Below the pieces are notes generated by a model. It saw only the letters and a list, made by a program, of their open reading frames with translations, made no database searches and had not been told where the DNA came from. From a virus: DNA of 36,553 bases. The translations under genes and the position numbers were made by a program. Below, piece after piece: positions 6,468-11,614 of this stretch. Each line of letters opens with the position of its first letter. Position 1 is the first letter of the stretch. The DNA lies in the IMG/VR virus record IMGVR_UViG_3300042557_001361, positions 1-36,553 of that record, one strand, 5' to 3'.

Positions 6468-6889
6468 TCGTTTGCCTCCTGTTGTAGTGAGATGCCACAC
6501 GCATCTGCTAGTTTCTTTATTGAGTCTAGGTCATAGACTTTAGGATCGATTGTTTGTGAGTACATCACATACTTGATCCCATAACTTGCGATGACTTTAA
6601 TGCATTCTGCACATGGATGATGGCTTACGTACATGTATCCATCACGTGTTTGATCTGGTGTGCAGTACCTCAATGCATTAACTTCAGCATGAATCACAAA
6701 GCCACGCCTAGCGTCTCGATCGGCCCAACTGATGTTGACGCCAGGCGCAGCTCCGTTGTAGCCGATGCTGATTATGCTGTGATCTGAACGGAGAACACAA
6801 GCACCGACTTTAAAGTATGGATCTTCACTGCGATAGGAGGCAGCTTTCGCAATTTCCAATCCATATTTGTCCCAGGACATACGAGTCAT
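6464..6889 (-). CDS. dCMP deaminase
   Basis: The 141-residue protein has the zinc-dependent cytidine/deoxycytidylate deaminase motifs: H67-A-E69 in VIHAEVNAL and P92-C93-x2-C96 in HHPCAECIKV. An N-terminal segment, YFKVGACVLRSD, is typical of dCMP deaminases. It converts dCMP to dUMP, the substrate of thymidylate synthesis. If the phage ThyA homologue uses dCMP, deaminase and ThyA homologue would compete for it, as T4 dCMP deaminase and dCMP hydroxymethylase do. The start at 6889 overlaps the upstream TGA as ATGA; an internal ATG at 6880 is also possible. Confidence 0.92.
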   Translation of the reverse strand: MTRMSWDKYGLEIAKAASYRSEDPYFKVGACVLRSDHSIISIGYNGAAPGVNISWADRDARRGFVIHAEVNALRYCTPDQTRDGYMYVSHHPCAECIKVIASYGIKYVMYSQTIDPKVYDLDSIKKLADACGISLQQEANE

Positions 6890-7437
6890 GCACTAACTTC
6901 TTCAAGATGTGAAAGGACGAAATCAATCTCATCGTCAGTTAGGTCATTACTTGATGCCACTTCTCTGTCTACTAGACTTCTCACGGCTGTAAGGATCTCG
7001 TCCTTGTCAGCAATGTCAAATCCACGAAGTAAATCTACTATACGTTTTAGCGCTGGATTTGCACGCTTAATAGTAATTGTTTCAGGCATATTGCGTTCCA
7101 TGGCTAGTTCAACTTCTTCTCTAGATGCAATAGCTTTTTCAATTCCAATACCAAGAGCTCCGATTGCACGACCCCAGCAACTTGTTTCAAGGTTCTGTAT
7201 TTCAGAGCCACGAGTAAATGCTGTCTTACCTGGTAGATATTCTTGAGCTGTACCGATACCAGGTCGGGTATCGTTAGGAGTTCTGAATGCATATGCCTGA
7301 CCAATAACGATCAGCTGATCGCCAACCTGCTGGAACTTTAGATTTGGATCCATCTGTAATGAACCTTGCGGATACATCTCATAAAATAGTTTCATTCTTT
7401 GAGGCACATCTACATAGTTTTCTAGTCTTTTATCCAT
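6886..7437 (-). CDS. Erf/Sak-like single-strand annealing protein (probable)
   Basis: The 183-residue protein contains GIGTAQEYLPG and then SEIQNLETSCWGRAIGALGIG, like the conserved core of Erf-type annealing proteins of actinophages (ETxAxGRAL near a GxxxxE turn). These proteins pair complementary single strands during phage recombination. The C-terminal 55 residues are helical and acidic. It directly follows a RecB-type exonuclease gene (8-base overlap), the usual exonuclease-annealase pair, and SSB lies further down. The ATGGATAA overlap fixes the start at 7437. Family assignment is by motif memory, so fairly sure but not certain. Confidence 0.7.
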   Translation of the reverse strand: MDKRLENYVDVPQRMKLFYEMYPQGSLQMDPNLKFQQVGDQLIVIGQAYAFRTPNDTRPGIGTAQEYLPGKTAFTRGSEIQNLETSCWGRAIGALGIGIEKAIASREEVELAMERNMPETITIKRANPALKRIVDLLRGFDIADKDEILTAVRSLVDREVASSNDLTDDEIDFVLSHLEEVSA

Positions 7438-8188
7438 TTGTTTCTACTTTCTTCATTAGTTTGTCTATGAATTCCATGCGCTTTGAGACATCAATTACAG
7501 CTAAAAATGATTCCCAAGCATATTCTGAATCAGTCACCTCGTGAAATGTGGTTCCATCTGGTGTTATATGAACAATTGCAAGTCCATCAATTGCAGGCAA
7601 TGGCTTCTCAGAACCATCATCATCTAACCAAAACTCAGCTTTGGCATATGCAACTAACTGCATGGCCATTTCGCCATAAACAGCTTTGCTTGTTTTCCAG
7701 TCACAAAGATATGTTTTGCCAGCATATGGACCAGACTTAAAAGTCAAGATTGCATCAAAAGTACCTGCATACCAATGTGTTCTGCTTGCAATAACTTTCT
7801 CAGTCAAAACAGGGACTACTTCCCATTGATCTAGCCATTCAACATATCCATTTACGTACTGAGCAATTTCTGCATTAACTTCAGATTCTCCACCATGAAT
7901 GATGGTTTCTGCAATTGCATGCACATCAGTGCCACGAGCTGCAGCCTTGTCTCTTTCAGTCCAAGGTACCATTTTCATATGCTTAATTGCAGCTTCACGG
8001 TCACGTGATAGGAATGTGTCAAGGTTGTTAAAGTTATCTGCTACATATTCAGCAACCATTTTTGCTGCCCAATAAGGTAGAGCTGGTTTAGGCATGCCTC
8101 CACCAAGAAGAGTTGTAACTCCTTTAACTTCTTTGCCATCTAATTCGTATTTATGACCACGCTTTGTTTCAATTCGTTCTAATCCCAT
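7430..8188 (-). CDS. RecB/Cas4-type PD-(D/E)XK exonuclease
   Basis: The 252-residue protein has the full RecB-family nuclease pattern: H90 in ARGTDVHAIAE, E130 in PVLTEKV, D145 in GTFDAIL, D163-x-K165 in YLCDWKTSK, and Q177 in AMQLVAYA. Such enzymes resect double-stranded ends to expose single strands. It is paired with the downstream annealing protein, forming a phage recombination module. The start at 8188 overlaps the previous gene by 10 bases. No helicase or iron-cluster cysteines are evident, so I favour a phage exonuclease over a true Cas4. Confidence 0.88.
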   Translation of the reverse strand: MGLERIETKRGHKYELDGKEVKGVTTLLGGGMPKPALPYWAAKMVAEYVADNFNNLDTFLSRDREAAIKHMKMVPWTERDKAAARGTDVHAIAETIIHGGESEVNAEIAQYVNGYVEWLDQWEVVPVLTEKVIASRTHWYAGTFDAILTFKSGPYAGKTYLCDWKTSKAVYGEMAMQLVAYAKAEFWLDDDGSEKPLPAIDGLAIVHITPDGTTFHEVTDSEYAWESFLAVIDVSKRMEFIDKLMKKVETNG

Positions 8189-8511
8189 GATGTTTTCAAC
8201 ATTCTCTTAGTAAAGAAATTGGCAAGATCTGATTCATTAGCTTCGATCAGTCTAGAATAACGACTGGCAAAGTTATTTGAGATGGCAAATTGGTTTCCGA
8301 CACTACTAATGCCAATCTCCCAGCGAAGCTTATTTATTAGAAGATCTATTGAACAAATATCATGGCCAGCATTTTTCCATATCCGTGCAAGATCTACTAA
8401 CTGACGGTAGATATGTGGATTCTCATGGTGAAATCTGACAAATTGTTCATCAATTGGATCTGCAAGCAATGATAGTTGCTTTGGTGCTGCCCAACTCCTG
8501 GCGGTTTTCAT
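8179..8511 (-). CDS. conserved phage protein of unknown function
   Basis: The 110-residue protein has the signature FVRFHHENPHIYRQLVDLAR, then IDLLINKLRWEIG and a downstream NNFASRYSRLI. I recognise this pattern from widespread uncharacterised phage proteins near replication and recombination genes; I know no tested function. It is helical, lacks membrane segments and follows a good ribosome site (GGGAGAATAT then ATG). A copy of the AACCGCCAGGAG motif overlaps its codons 2-6, see the separate entry. Its stop lies 10 bases inside the exonuclease gene. Confidence 0.8.
   Translation of the reverse strand: MKTARSWAAPKQLSLLADPIDEQFVRFHHENPHIYRQLVDLARIWKNAGHDICSIDLLINKLRWEIGISSVGNQFAISNNFASRYSRLIEANESDLANFFTKRMLKTSWD
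8497..8506 (-). promoter_or_regulatory. AACCGCCAGG motif inside a coding start, copy 2
   Basis: The minus strand reads ATGAAAACCGCCAGGAG at the start of the 110-residue gene, so the 12-base string AACCGCCAGGAG of the two leaders recurs here within codons 2-6. There is no matching promoter or hairpin next to it, so its role here is unclear. Confidence 0.35.
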
Positions 8512-8523
8512 ATATTCTCCCTG

Positions 8524-8961
8524 TTATCTGTAAGCTTTAGGTACTAACAAATTGCATTTAGAGTTGACTCCCCAGTGGCGCCAACCTGACCAACTATGTT
8601 TAGCATTTAGAGCTGCAACAAATCCTATATCTTGGTAGATCGGTTCCCATGCATCTATAGGTTTTGATTGAAGGTGTTTCACCAACTTCTTTGCCTTAGA
8701 TTCATGCATTCCGTAATCCACTAAGCGATTTGCCACCATGAACGATAGTCCACGTCGCCATTGTTTATCTAAGAACTGCCATCTGCCTCTAGCTGATGAC
8801 CGATCTCCGACTGCTTTGTAGTTGTGTCTTGATTCGTGATAACTCACACAATCAGCATACGCTTTTTGTGAAGCTGGAACTGCTGCTGCAGCAAGCTTAA
8901 AGTCCGCTGCATTTGCCGGACTGGATGTCAACATAGATATTGCTAGAATCAACGCTATCAA
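8524..8961 (-). CDS. secreted lysozyme/transglycosylase-like protein
   Basis: The 145-residue product has a signal-peptide-like start (hydrophobic LILAISML, then SSPANA-AD). It then has a goose-lysozyme/Rpf-like core: CVSYHESRHNYKAVGDRSSA and GRWQFLDKQW, with E43 as probable catalytic Glu. It should cut peptidoglycan glycan strands outside the membrane. The start is TTG at 8961, set by AGGAGG at 6-base spacing. It sits in the early region, apart from the M15 endolysin, so it may serve as a second, exported lysin, aid entry if packaged, or remodel the wall early. Resuscitation-promoting-factor and SLT families are both possible. Confidence 0.7.
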   Translation of the reverse strand: MIALILAISMLTSSPANAADFKLAAAAVPASQKAYADCVSYHESRHNYKAVGDRSSARGRWQFLDKQWRRGLSFMVANRLVDYGMHESKAKKLVKHLQSKPIDAWEPIYQDIGFVAALNAKHSWSGWRHWGVNSKCNLLVPKAYR

Positions 8962-8983
8962 GGTTGCCTCCTTTGACGTTGGG

Positions 8984-9169
8984 TTAGGGTTGTTTAGATC
9001 TGATGATTTCTTCTAATGCGTCCTCGTAGACATAACGTAGTCCAGATGCTGACTTAAATCCAGCAACTTTACCGGTGTCCACCCACCGACGAAGGGTCTT
9101 AGAGTTAAGACCAATACGCTTTGCAGCTGCTCCTGTTGATAGAGCCTTGCGTGATACTGCTTCTTCCAT
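8984..9169 (-). CDS. MerR/excisionase-type helix-turn-helix protein
   Basis: The 61-residue protein reads LSTGAAAKRIGLNSKTLRRW followed by a short loop and GLRYVYEDALEEI. This is the winged-helix pattern of excisionase/MerR-like DNA-binding domains, with no extra domain. It probably binds DNA as an excisionase or regulator. ATG at 9169 follows AAGGGAGAATGATAAA. No integrase is visible in the window, so an Xis role cannot be tied to a partner; a regulator of the early operon is just as plausible. Confidence 0.8.
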   Translation of the reverse strand: MEEAVSRKALSTGAAAKRIGLNSKTLRRWVDTGKVAGFKSASGLRYVYEDALEEIIRSKQP

Positions 9170-9253
9170 TTTATCATTCTCCCTTGGTAGTTTGTTGTTT
9201 GTAAACATATTTTTGGATTTGTGTATACAATTCGCATGCAGCTGATTGGTTAA

Positions 9254-9263
9254 CCTGGCGGTT
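9254..9263 (-). promoter_or_regulatory. AACCGCCAGG motif, copy 3, between two genes
   Basis: AAACCGCCAGGTT lies in the 113-base gap between the 54-residue membrane protein and the HTH gene. It is nested in dyad symmetry: GATTGG and CCAATC flank ACC-gcca-GGT. A TATAAA box and a small GGC-gca-GCC hairpin lie just upstream on the minus strand. No ORF starts directly after it, unlike the two leader copies. Confidence 0.4.
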
Positions 9264-9282
9264 TCCAATCGGCTGCGCCAAT

Positions 9283-9447
9283 TTATAGGACGACACACTC
9301 CGTCATAGATCCCCAGCACCATCCTAGGAAGTCTGCATTTGGTGCGTCAATTCCAACCCACCATAGATTTGTGGCAATTTGCCAAATAAGAATTATGCCA
9401 ATTGCAATAGCAACGGCGCGTACACGCTTTCCACGCTTTGTAATCAT
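9283..9447 (-). CDS. small membrane protein (54 aa)
   Basis: The frame starts MITKRGKRVRAVAIAIGIIL and carries one hydrophobic helix (about residues 10-30). An aromatic, cysteine-containing tail ends in GWCWGSMTECVVL. The basic N-terminus predicts the N-in orientation. Similar one-helix proteins ending in a W-rich CxGSMTxC tail occur in actinophages; no function is known to me. The start shares a base with the upstream stop (TAATG), so it is coupled. Confidence 0.7.
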   Translation of the reverse strand: MITKRGKRVRAVAIAIGIILIWQIATNLWWVGIDAPNADFLGWCWGSMTECVVL

Positions 9448-9614
9448 TAGTCCCATGCCCCCATGTATTCTGACTTAGTAGCTGATTCTACCTTACAAGT
9501 CACAAAACTAGTTAATGCACCTAGTTCTTGGCCTGCCATTTCTTTTGCTTCTTCTTCTGACTTAGCCTCAATTGCTAGTGTAATTGTGGCCTGAACCTCA
9601 TAAGTTTTATCCAT
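9447..9614 (-). CDS. small protein of unknown function (55 aa)
   Basis: MDKTYEVQATITLAIEAKSE is followed by a helix and SFVTCKVESATKSEYMGAWD. The beta-alpha-beta pattern with alternating hydrophobics suggests a small ferredoxin-like sandwich. No catalytic motif is visible. The chosen ATG at 9614 lies in ATGGATAA, overlapping the stop of the zinc-ribbon gene upstream; an in-frame start further up would run through that gene. Confidence 0.65.
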   Translation of the reverse strand: MDKTYEVQATITLAIEAKSEEEAKEMAGQELGALTSFVTCKVESATKSEYMGAWD

Positions 9615-9753
9615 TTTTCTTGTGCACCCTTTCGTTATCTGCTCCACATTTTGGGCAGGTAAACCAATATGTTCCATGATGATCTTCTGCATCTCCCTCG
9701 TAGAGCTCATTGCAGTCGATATTGGAACAGTCCATTGAGACCTGCGTAAGCAT
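9607..9753 (-). CDS. small zinc-ribbon protein (48 aa), third of a tandem set
   Basis: The protein starts MLTQVSMDCSNIDCNELYEG and ends with TCPKCGADNERVHKKNG, giving C-x4-C and C-x2-C ligand pairs. Its ATG shares a base with the stop of the previous zinc ribbon (TAATG) and its TAA overlaps the next start by 8 bases. It is the last of three adjacent mini-ribbons. A second in-frame ATG at 9735 is possible. Function unknown. Confidence 0.7.
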   Translation of the reverse strand: MLTQVSMDCSNIDCNELYEGDAEDHHGTYWFTCPKCGADNERVHKKNG

Positions 9754-9872
9754 TACTTTGCCTTTGTCTTGTAATTACAATCAGGACACTGAAGATAATG
9801 CTTGAACTTTGGATCTCCGAATGTCATTGAACTGACTCCATACATTTCTGCATTACATTTAGGACAGTTCAT
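9753..9872 (-). CDS. small zinc-ribbon protein (39 aa), second of a tandem set
   Basis: MNCPKCNAEMYGVSSMTFGD and then YLQCPDCNYKTKAK form a classic two-knuckle zinc ribbon (CPKC and CPDC). It overlaps the upstream ribbon gene by 14 bases and the downstream one by one base. Ribbons of this form occur in transcription factors and nucleases, but as a free 39-residue protein its role is unknown. Confidence 0.75.
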   Translation of the reverse strand: MNCPKCNAEMYGVSSMTFGDPKFKHYLQCPDCNYKTKAK

Positions 9873-10005
9873 TTTGCACCAACTTAGAATGAAGTTCAGA
9901 ACAATCAAAGCAAACATCGGCAATGAATTGTTCACCATTATCGTACTTGTACCATTTCCGGTAAAAAGTAATTGCTTTCTTGCCACACATCTGACATTTA
10001 TACAT
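9859..10005 (-). CDS. small zinc-ribbon protein (48 aa), first of a tandem set
   Basis: MYKCQMCGKKAITFYRKWYK is followed by ADVCFDCSELHSKLVQNELS, giving CQMC and CFDC pairs, with aromatic and basic residues between. GGGAG at 7-base spacing supports ATG at 10005. It overlaps the upstream 72-residue gene by 8 bases. Function unknown; possibly nucleic-acid binding. Confidence 0.75.
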   Translation of the reverse strand: MYKCQMCGKKAITFYRKWYKYDNGEQFIADVCFDCSELHSKLVQNELS

Positions 10006-10216
10006 TGACGCACTCCCATGTATGTTGAGTTCCTTTAGGATGCTTACAGTCCATGTTCTTGTACGCAACTGCATCTTTGATAGTTGCGTTAATTTCCTTT
10101 TGAGTTGCTTCTGACATGTCCAAGTTAAAGTATTCTTCGATGATGCTTTCTAATTCTTTTGCATCTGATTCAGAAACTTTAGTAACCTTCATGATGTCTT
10201 TAATTAGTGGAGACAT
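9998..10216 (-). CDS. small helical protein of unknown function (72 aa)
   Basis: MSPLIKDIMKVTKVSESDAK begins a mostly helical protein with a C-terminal MDCKHPKGTQHTWECV, holding two cysteines and two histidines that could bind a metal. It overlaps the upstream gene as TAATG and the zinc-ribbon gene downstream by 8 bases, so it belongs to the first early operon. No family recognised. Confidence 0.7.
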   Translation of the reverse strand: MSPLIKDIMKVTKVSESDAKELESIIEEYFNLDMSEATQKEINATIKDAVAYKNMDCKHPKGTQHTWECVNV

Positions 10217-10434
10217 TAGCGAATCATCTCCTTAACAGTTGCTGCTTCGATTTCAGAAACTAAATCGTCAGCCATTTGTTTTTCTTCTTTTGTCCACAAT
10301 TTATATGCGTATTCATATTCGTCTTTTGTAACTGAAAGATCTGCGTAGCCAAATACCATCTTTTGAATATAGAACTTACGTGGTAATCCGCATGAATAAT
10401 TCCAACGGATATTTTGTTGTTGCATTGTAATCAT
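10216..10434 (-). CDS. first gene of early operon, unknown function (72 aa)
   Basis: The protein starts MITMQQQNIRWNYSCGLPRK; the C-terminal half is an acidic helix (YEYAYKLWTKEEKQMADDLV). The start at 10434 follows AACCGCCAGGAGTAAAA, the shared leader motif, so longer in-frame starts are rejected. It is the promoter-proximal gene of the operon that runs to 6036, a usual place for host-takeover proteins, but I see no motif to support a specific function. Confidence 0.75.
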   Translation of the reverse strand: MITMQQQNIRWNYSCGLPRKFYIQKMVFGYADLSVTKDEYEYAYKLWTKEEKQMADDLVSEIEAATVKEMIR

Positions 10435-10441
10435 TTTTACT

Positions 10442-10451
10442 CCTGGCGGTT
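10442..10451 (-). promoter_or_regulatory. leader motif AACCGCCAGG fused to the ribosome binding site, copy 4
   Basis: The minus strand reads AACCGCCAGGAGTAAAA and then ATG of the first early gene. The first 12 bases are identical to the leader at 5961-5970, and the distance to ATG is nearly the same. Confidence 0.6.
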
Positions 10452-10455
10452 TCAG

Positions 10456-10473
10456 TATAAGCGGTTGCTTATA
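10456..10473 (-). promoter_or_regulatory. 5'-UTR hairpin, leader 2
   Basis: TATAAGC-GGTT-GCTTATA (+ strand) is a perfect 7-bp inverted repeat with a 4-base loop. It begins 6 bases after the predicted -10, as in leader 1, although the arm sequences differ. Confidence 0.55.
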
Positions 10474-10479
10474 TGGACA

Positions 10480-10508
10480 ATTGTATACTGTCCACGGCAT
10501 TTGTACAC
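10480..10508 (-). promoter_or_regulatory. predicted early promoter
   Basis: On the minus strand GTGTAC (10508-10503) and TACAAT (10485-10480) are 17 bases apart; the -35 is weak. The stretch shares TGTACAA, CGTGGACA and TACAAT, in the same order, with the promoter near 5996-6025. A GGACA/TGTCC dyad (10475-10493) overlaps the -10 and could be an operator. Confidence 0.5.
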
Positions 10509-10543
10509 TCTATTTTAGAACTATTTTTTTCATACAGGTGATA

Positions 10544-10561
10544 CCAGAACATTTGTTCTGG
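10544..10561. promoter_or_regulatory. LexA/SOS-box-like palindrome
   Basis: CCAGAACATTTGTTCTGG has 8-bp arms around TT. Its core GAACATTTGTTC fits the Gram-positive LexA consensus GAAC-N4-GTTC. It lies about 36 bases upstream of the early -35, a position where a repressor or activator could act. A phage repressor binding it is equally possible; no repressor gene is visible here. Confidence 0.5.
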
Positions 10562-10704
10562 TTTATGCCCAGATCGGTTTGGATTGGCACCAGAGACTCG
10601 AACTATGCTTGGAGTATGAATATATTCGGAGACCGATTTCCCCGCGTCTGGGTGGACTTGGTGGACTCAACTTGGACAAACTAGGTAACAAAATGTTATA
10701 CAAA

Positions 10705-10735
10705 ACAAAAAAGGACCCCTTCCCGGAGGAAGGGG
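10705..10735 (-). terminator. intrinsic terminator of the late operon
   Basis: On the minus strand CCCCTTCC-TCCG-GGAAGGGG forms a perfect 8-bp, GC-rich hairpin, followed by TCC and TTTTTTGTTTTG. It lies 17 bases after the stop of the proteasome-like gene. On the + strand the U-tract is poor, so it works mainly for minus-strand transcripts. Confidence 0.9.
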
Positions 10736-10751
10736 CTTTCTTGAGGCTTGG

Positions 10752-11348
10752 TTAGTCTAAAAACTCTATGTAGGATTTACCATCTTTGGTTTGCAATGCA
10801 ATCTGTACTTGTCCACCTGAGTTGATGTCATAGCGGATAGCAGCTTTAACTGCAGCTTCTAGGATCTCAATGGCTTCTTCATAATCATCGCACTCTTCTA
10901 GGCCTAATGCATAAGCAGCACCAAGAGCAAGTTTCATGCCTGATCCTGTGCAATAAACTTTGTCCTTAGTTCTTTCTAAGCCGTAGCCTTCATCGATAAA
11001 GTAGAGAGTTCCATTGATAGCAACTATGAAGTCATTCTCAAATGATGCTGCCATTCCATCTGATTTAATGTCATAGCCAGACATTGCAAAGGTTTTGCGA
11101 AGAGATGGTACAAATGAATTCACCATAAACTTATCTAGATCTTTTGCTCTAGGAGCTAGTGGTGGATTAAAAGCATGTTGGATCAAGTTCATACCACGAA
11201 CAAGACCTGCAGCAGATACAAGGTACTTACCATTCTGTGCAATCTTTCCCATAGGAGAACAATCAGCTCTTAAGTCATAACCTGTTGTCTGTGTATCGGC
11301 GGCAATAATGCAGAAATCATCATGCTGAAATGCAATGAGCGTTGTCAT
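10752..11348 (-). CDS. proteasome beta/HslV-like Ntn-hydrolase
   Basis: The 198-residue protein begins MTTLIAFQHDDFCIIAADTQ. Removal of Met would expose Thr1, the nucleophile of proteasome-type Ntn-hydrolases. D17 is in the AADT motif, a lysine follows in MGKIAQNG near the Lys33 position, and SAAGLVRG matches the Gly47 loop. The usual family length is 170-240, so it is complete. It could be a peptidase acting on virion or host proteins, or an inactive relative that interferes with the host proteasome. AACGGAGGAAAA precedes ATG 11348. It is the last gene before the late terminator. Confidence 0.75.
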   Translation of the reverse strand: MTTLIAFQHDDFCIIAADTQTTGYDLRADCSPMGKIAQNGKYLVSAAGLVRGMNLIQHAFNPPLAPRAKDLDKFMVNSFVPSLRKTFAMSGYDIKSDGMAASFENDFIVAINGTLYFIDEGYGLERTKDKVYCTGSGMKLALGAAYALGLEECDDYEEAIEILEAAVKAAIRYDINSGGQVQIALQTKDGKSYIEFLD

Positions 11349-11614
11349 TTTTCCTCCGTTGCTAGTTCTCCACCGATTGCCATATACGCTGCGCCATCGA
11401 TCCAACCATCAAGTTTATCCGGTGATTGGACTAATCGTGCAACTTTTACTTGGTTCATACATAAAGCTACTTGCCACGTCTCAATCTTTGTTTTAAGTAC
11501 AACTGACCAGAGATCAGCAATACGCTTAAAGTTGTCTTCAGGATTGCCATACTCAGTTTGACGATCGTTATGAATGAGGTGAATCGCATCTTCTAAAATC
11601 TCTTTCCTGTTCAT
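11345..11614 (-). CDS. DUF6378-like phage protein
   Basis: The 89-residue protein shows the pattern MNRKEILEDAIHLIHNDRQT, then YGNPEDNFKRIADLW, a MNQVKVARL helix and DGWIDGAAYMAIGGEL. This is the widespread phage family annotated DUF6378, a small helical protein with conserved D, R and W residues. No biochemical role is established. It overlaps the metallophosphoesterase stop (TAATG-type junction) and the next gene as ATGA. Confidence 0.75.
   Translation of the reverse strand: MNRKEILEDAIHLIHNDRQTEYGNPEDNFKRIADLWSVVLKTKIETWQVALCMNQVKVARLVQSPDKLDGWIDGAAYMAIGGELATEEK

Larger units (their letters stand above)
10435..10751. other. intergenic control region between early promoter and late terminator
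   Basis: This 317-base stretch has no convincing gene. From left to right it holds the early leader (motif and hairpin), the predicted early promoter, the LexA-like palindrome at 10544-10561, an imperfect inverted repeat (CCCAGATCGGT at 10568-10578 against ACCGAT at 10632-10637 and TCTGGG at 10647-10652), and a direct repeat GGTGGACT at about 10651-10668. The late-operon terminator ends it. The minus strand across 10583-10608 also reads GTTCGAGTCTCTGGTGCCA, like a tRNA 3' end, without the rest of a tRNA. Confidence 0.7.

Noticed and set aside
7430-8188. Cas4 of a CRISPR system
   Set aside because: The RecB-type motifs fit but the Cys cluster of Cas4 is absent and the neighbour is an annealing protein, so a phage exonuclease is favoured.
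8984-9237. Alternative frame starting at 9237 after the AACCGCCAGG copy
   Set aside because: It overlaps the HTH gene in another frame with no recognisable features; the HTH product is clearly the real one.
10568-10652. Possible tRNA on the + strand with acceptor pairing GCCCAGA/TCTGGGT
   Set aside because: The acceptor and a short D-stem pair, but no T-arm or anticodon stem exists, so the match is probably chance.
10583-10660. Possible tRNA gene on the minus strand (GTTCGAGTCTCTGGTGCCA)
   Set aside because: The T-arm has only four of five pairs and no 5' acceptor partner, D-arm or anticodon arm fits within 70-90 bases. Noted only as a tRNA-like string.
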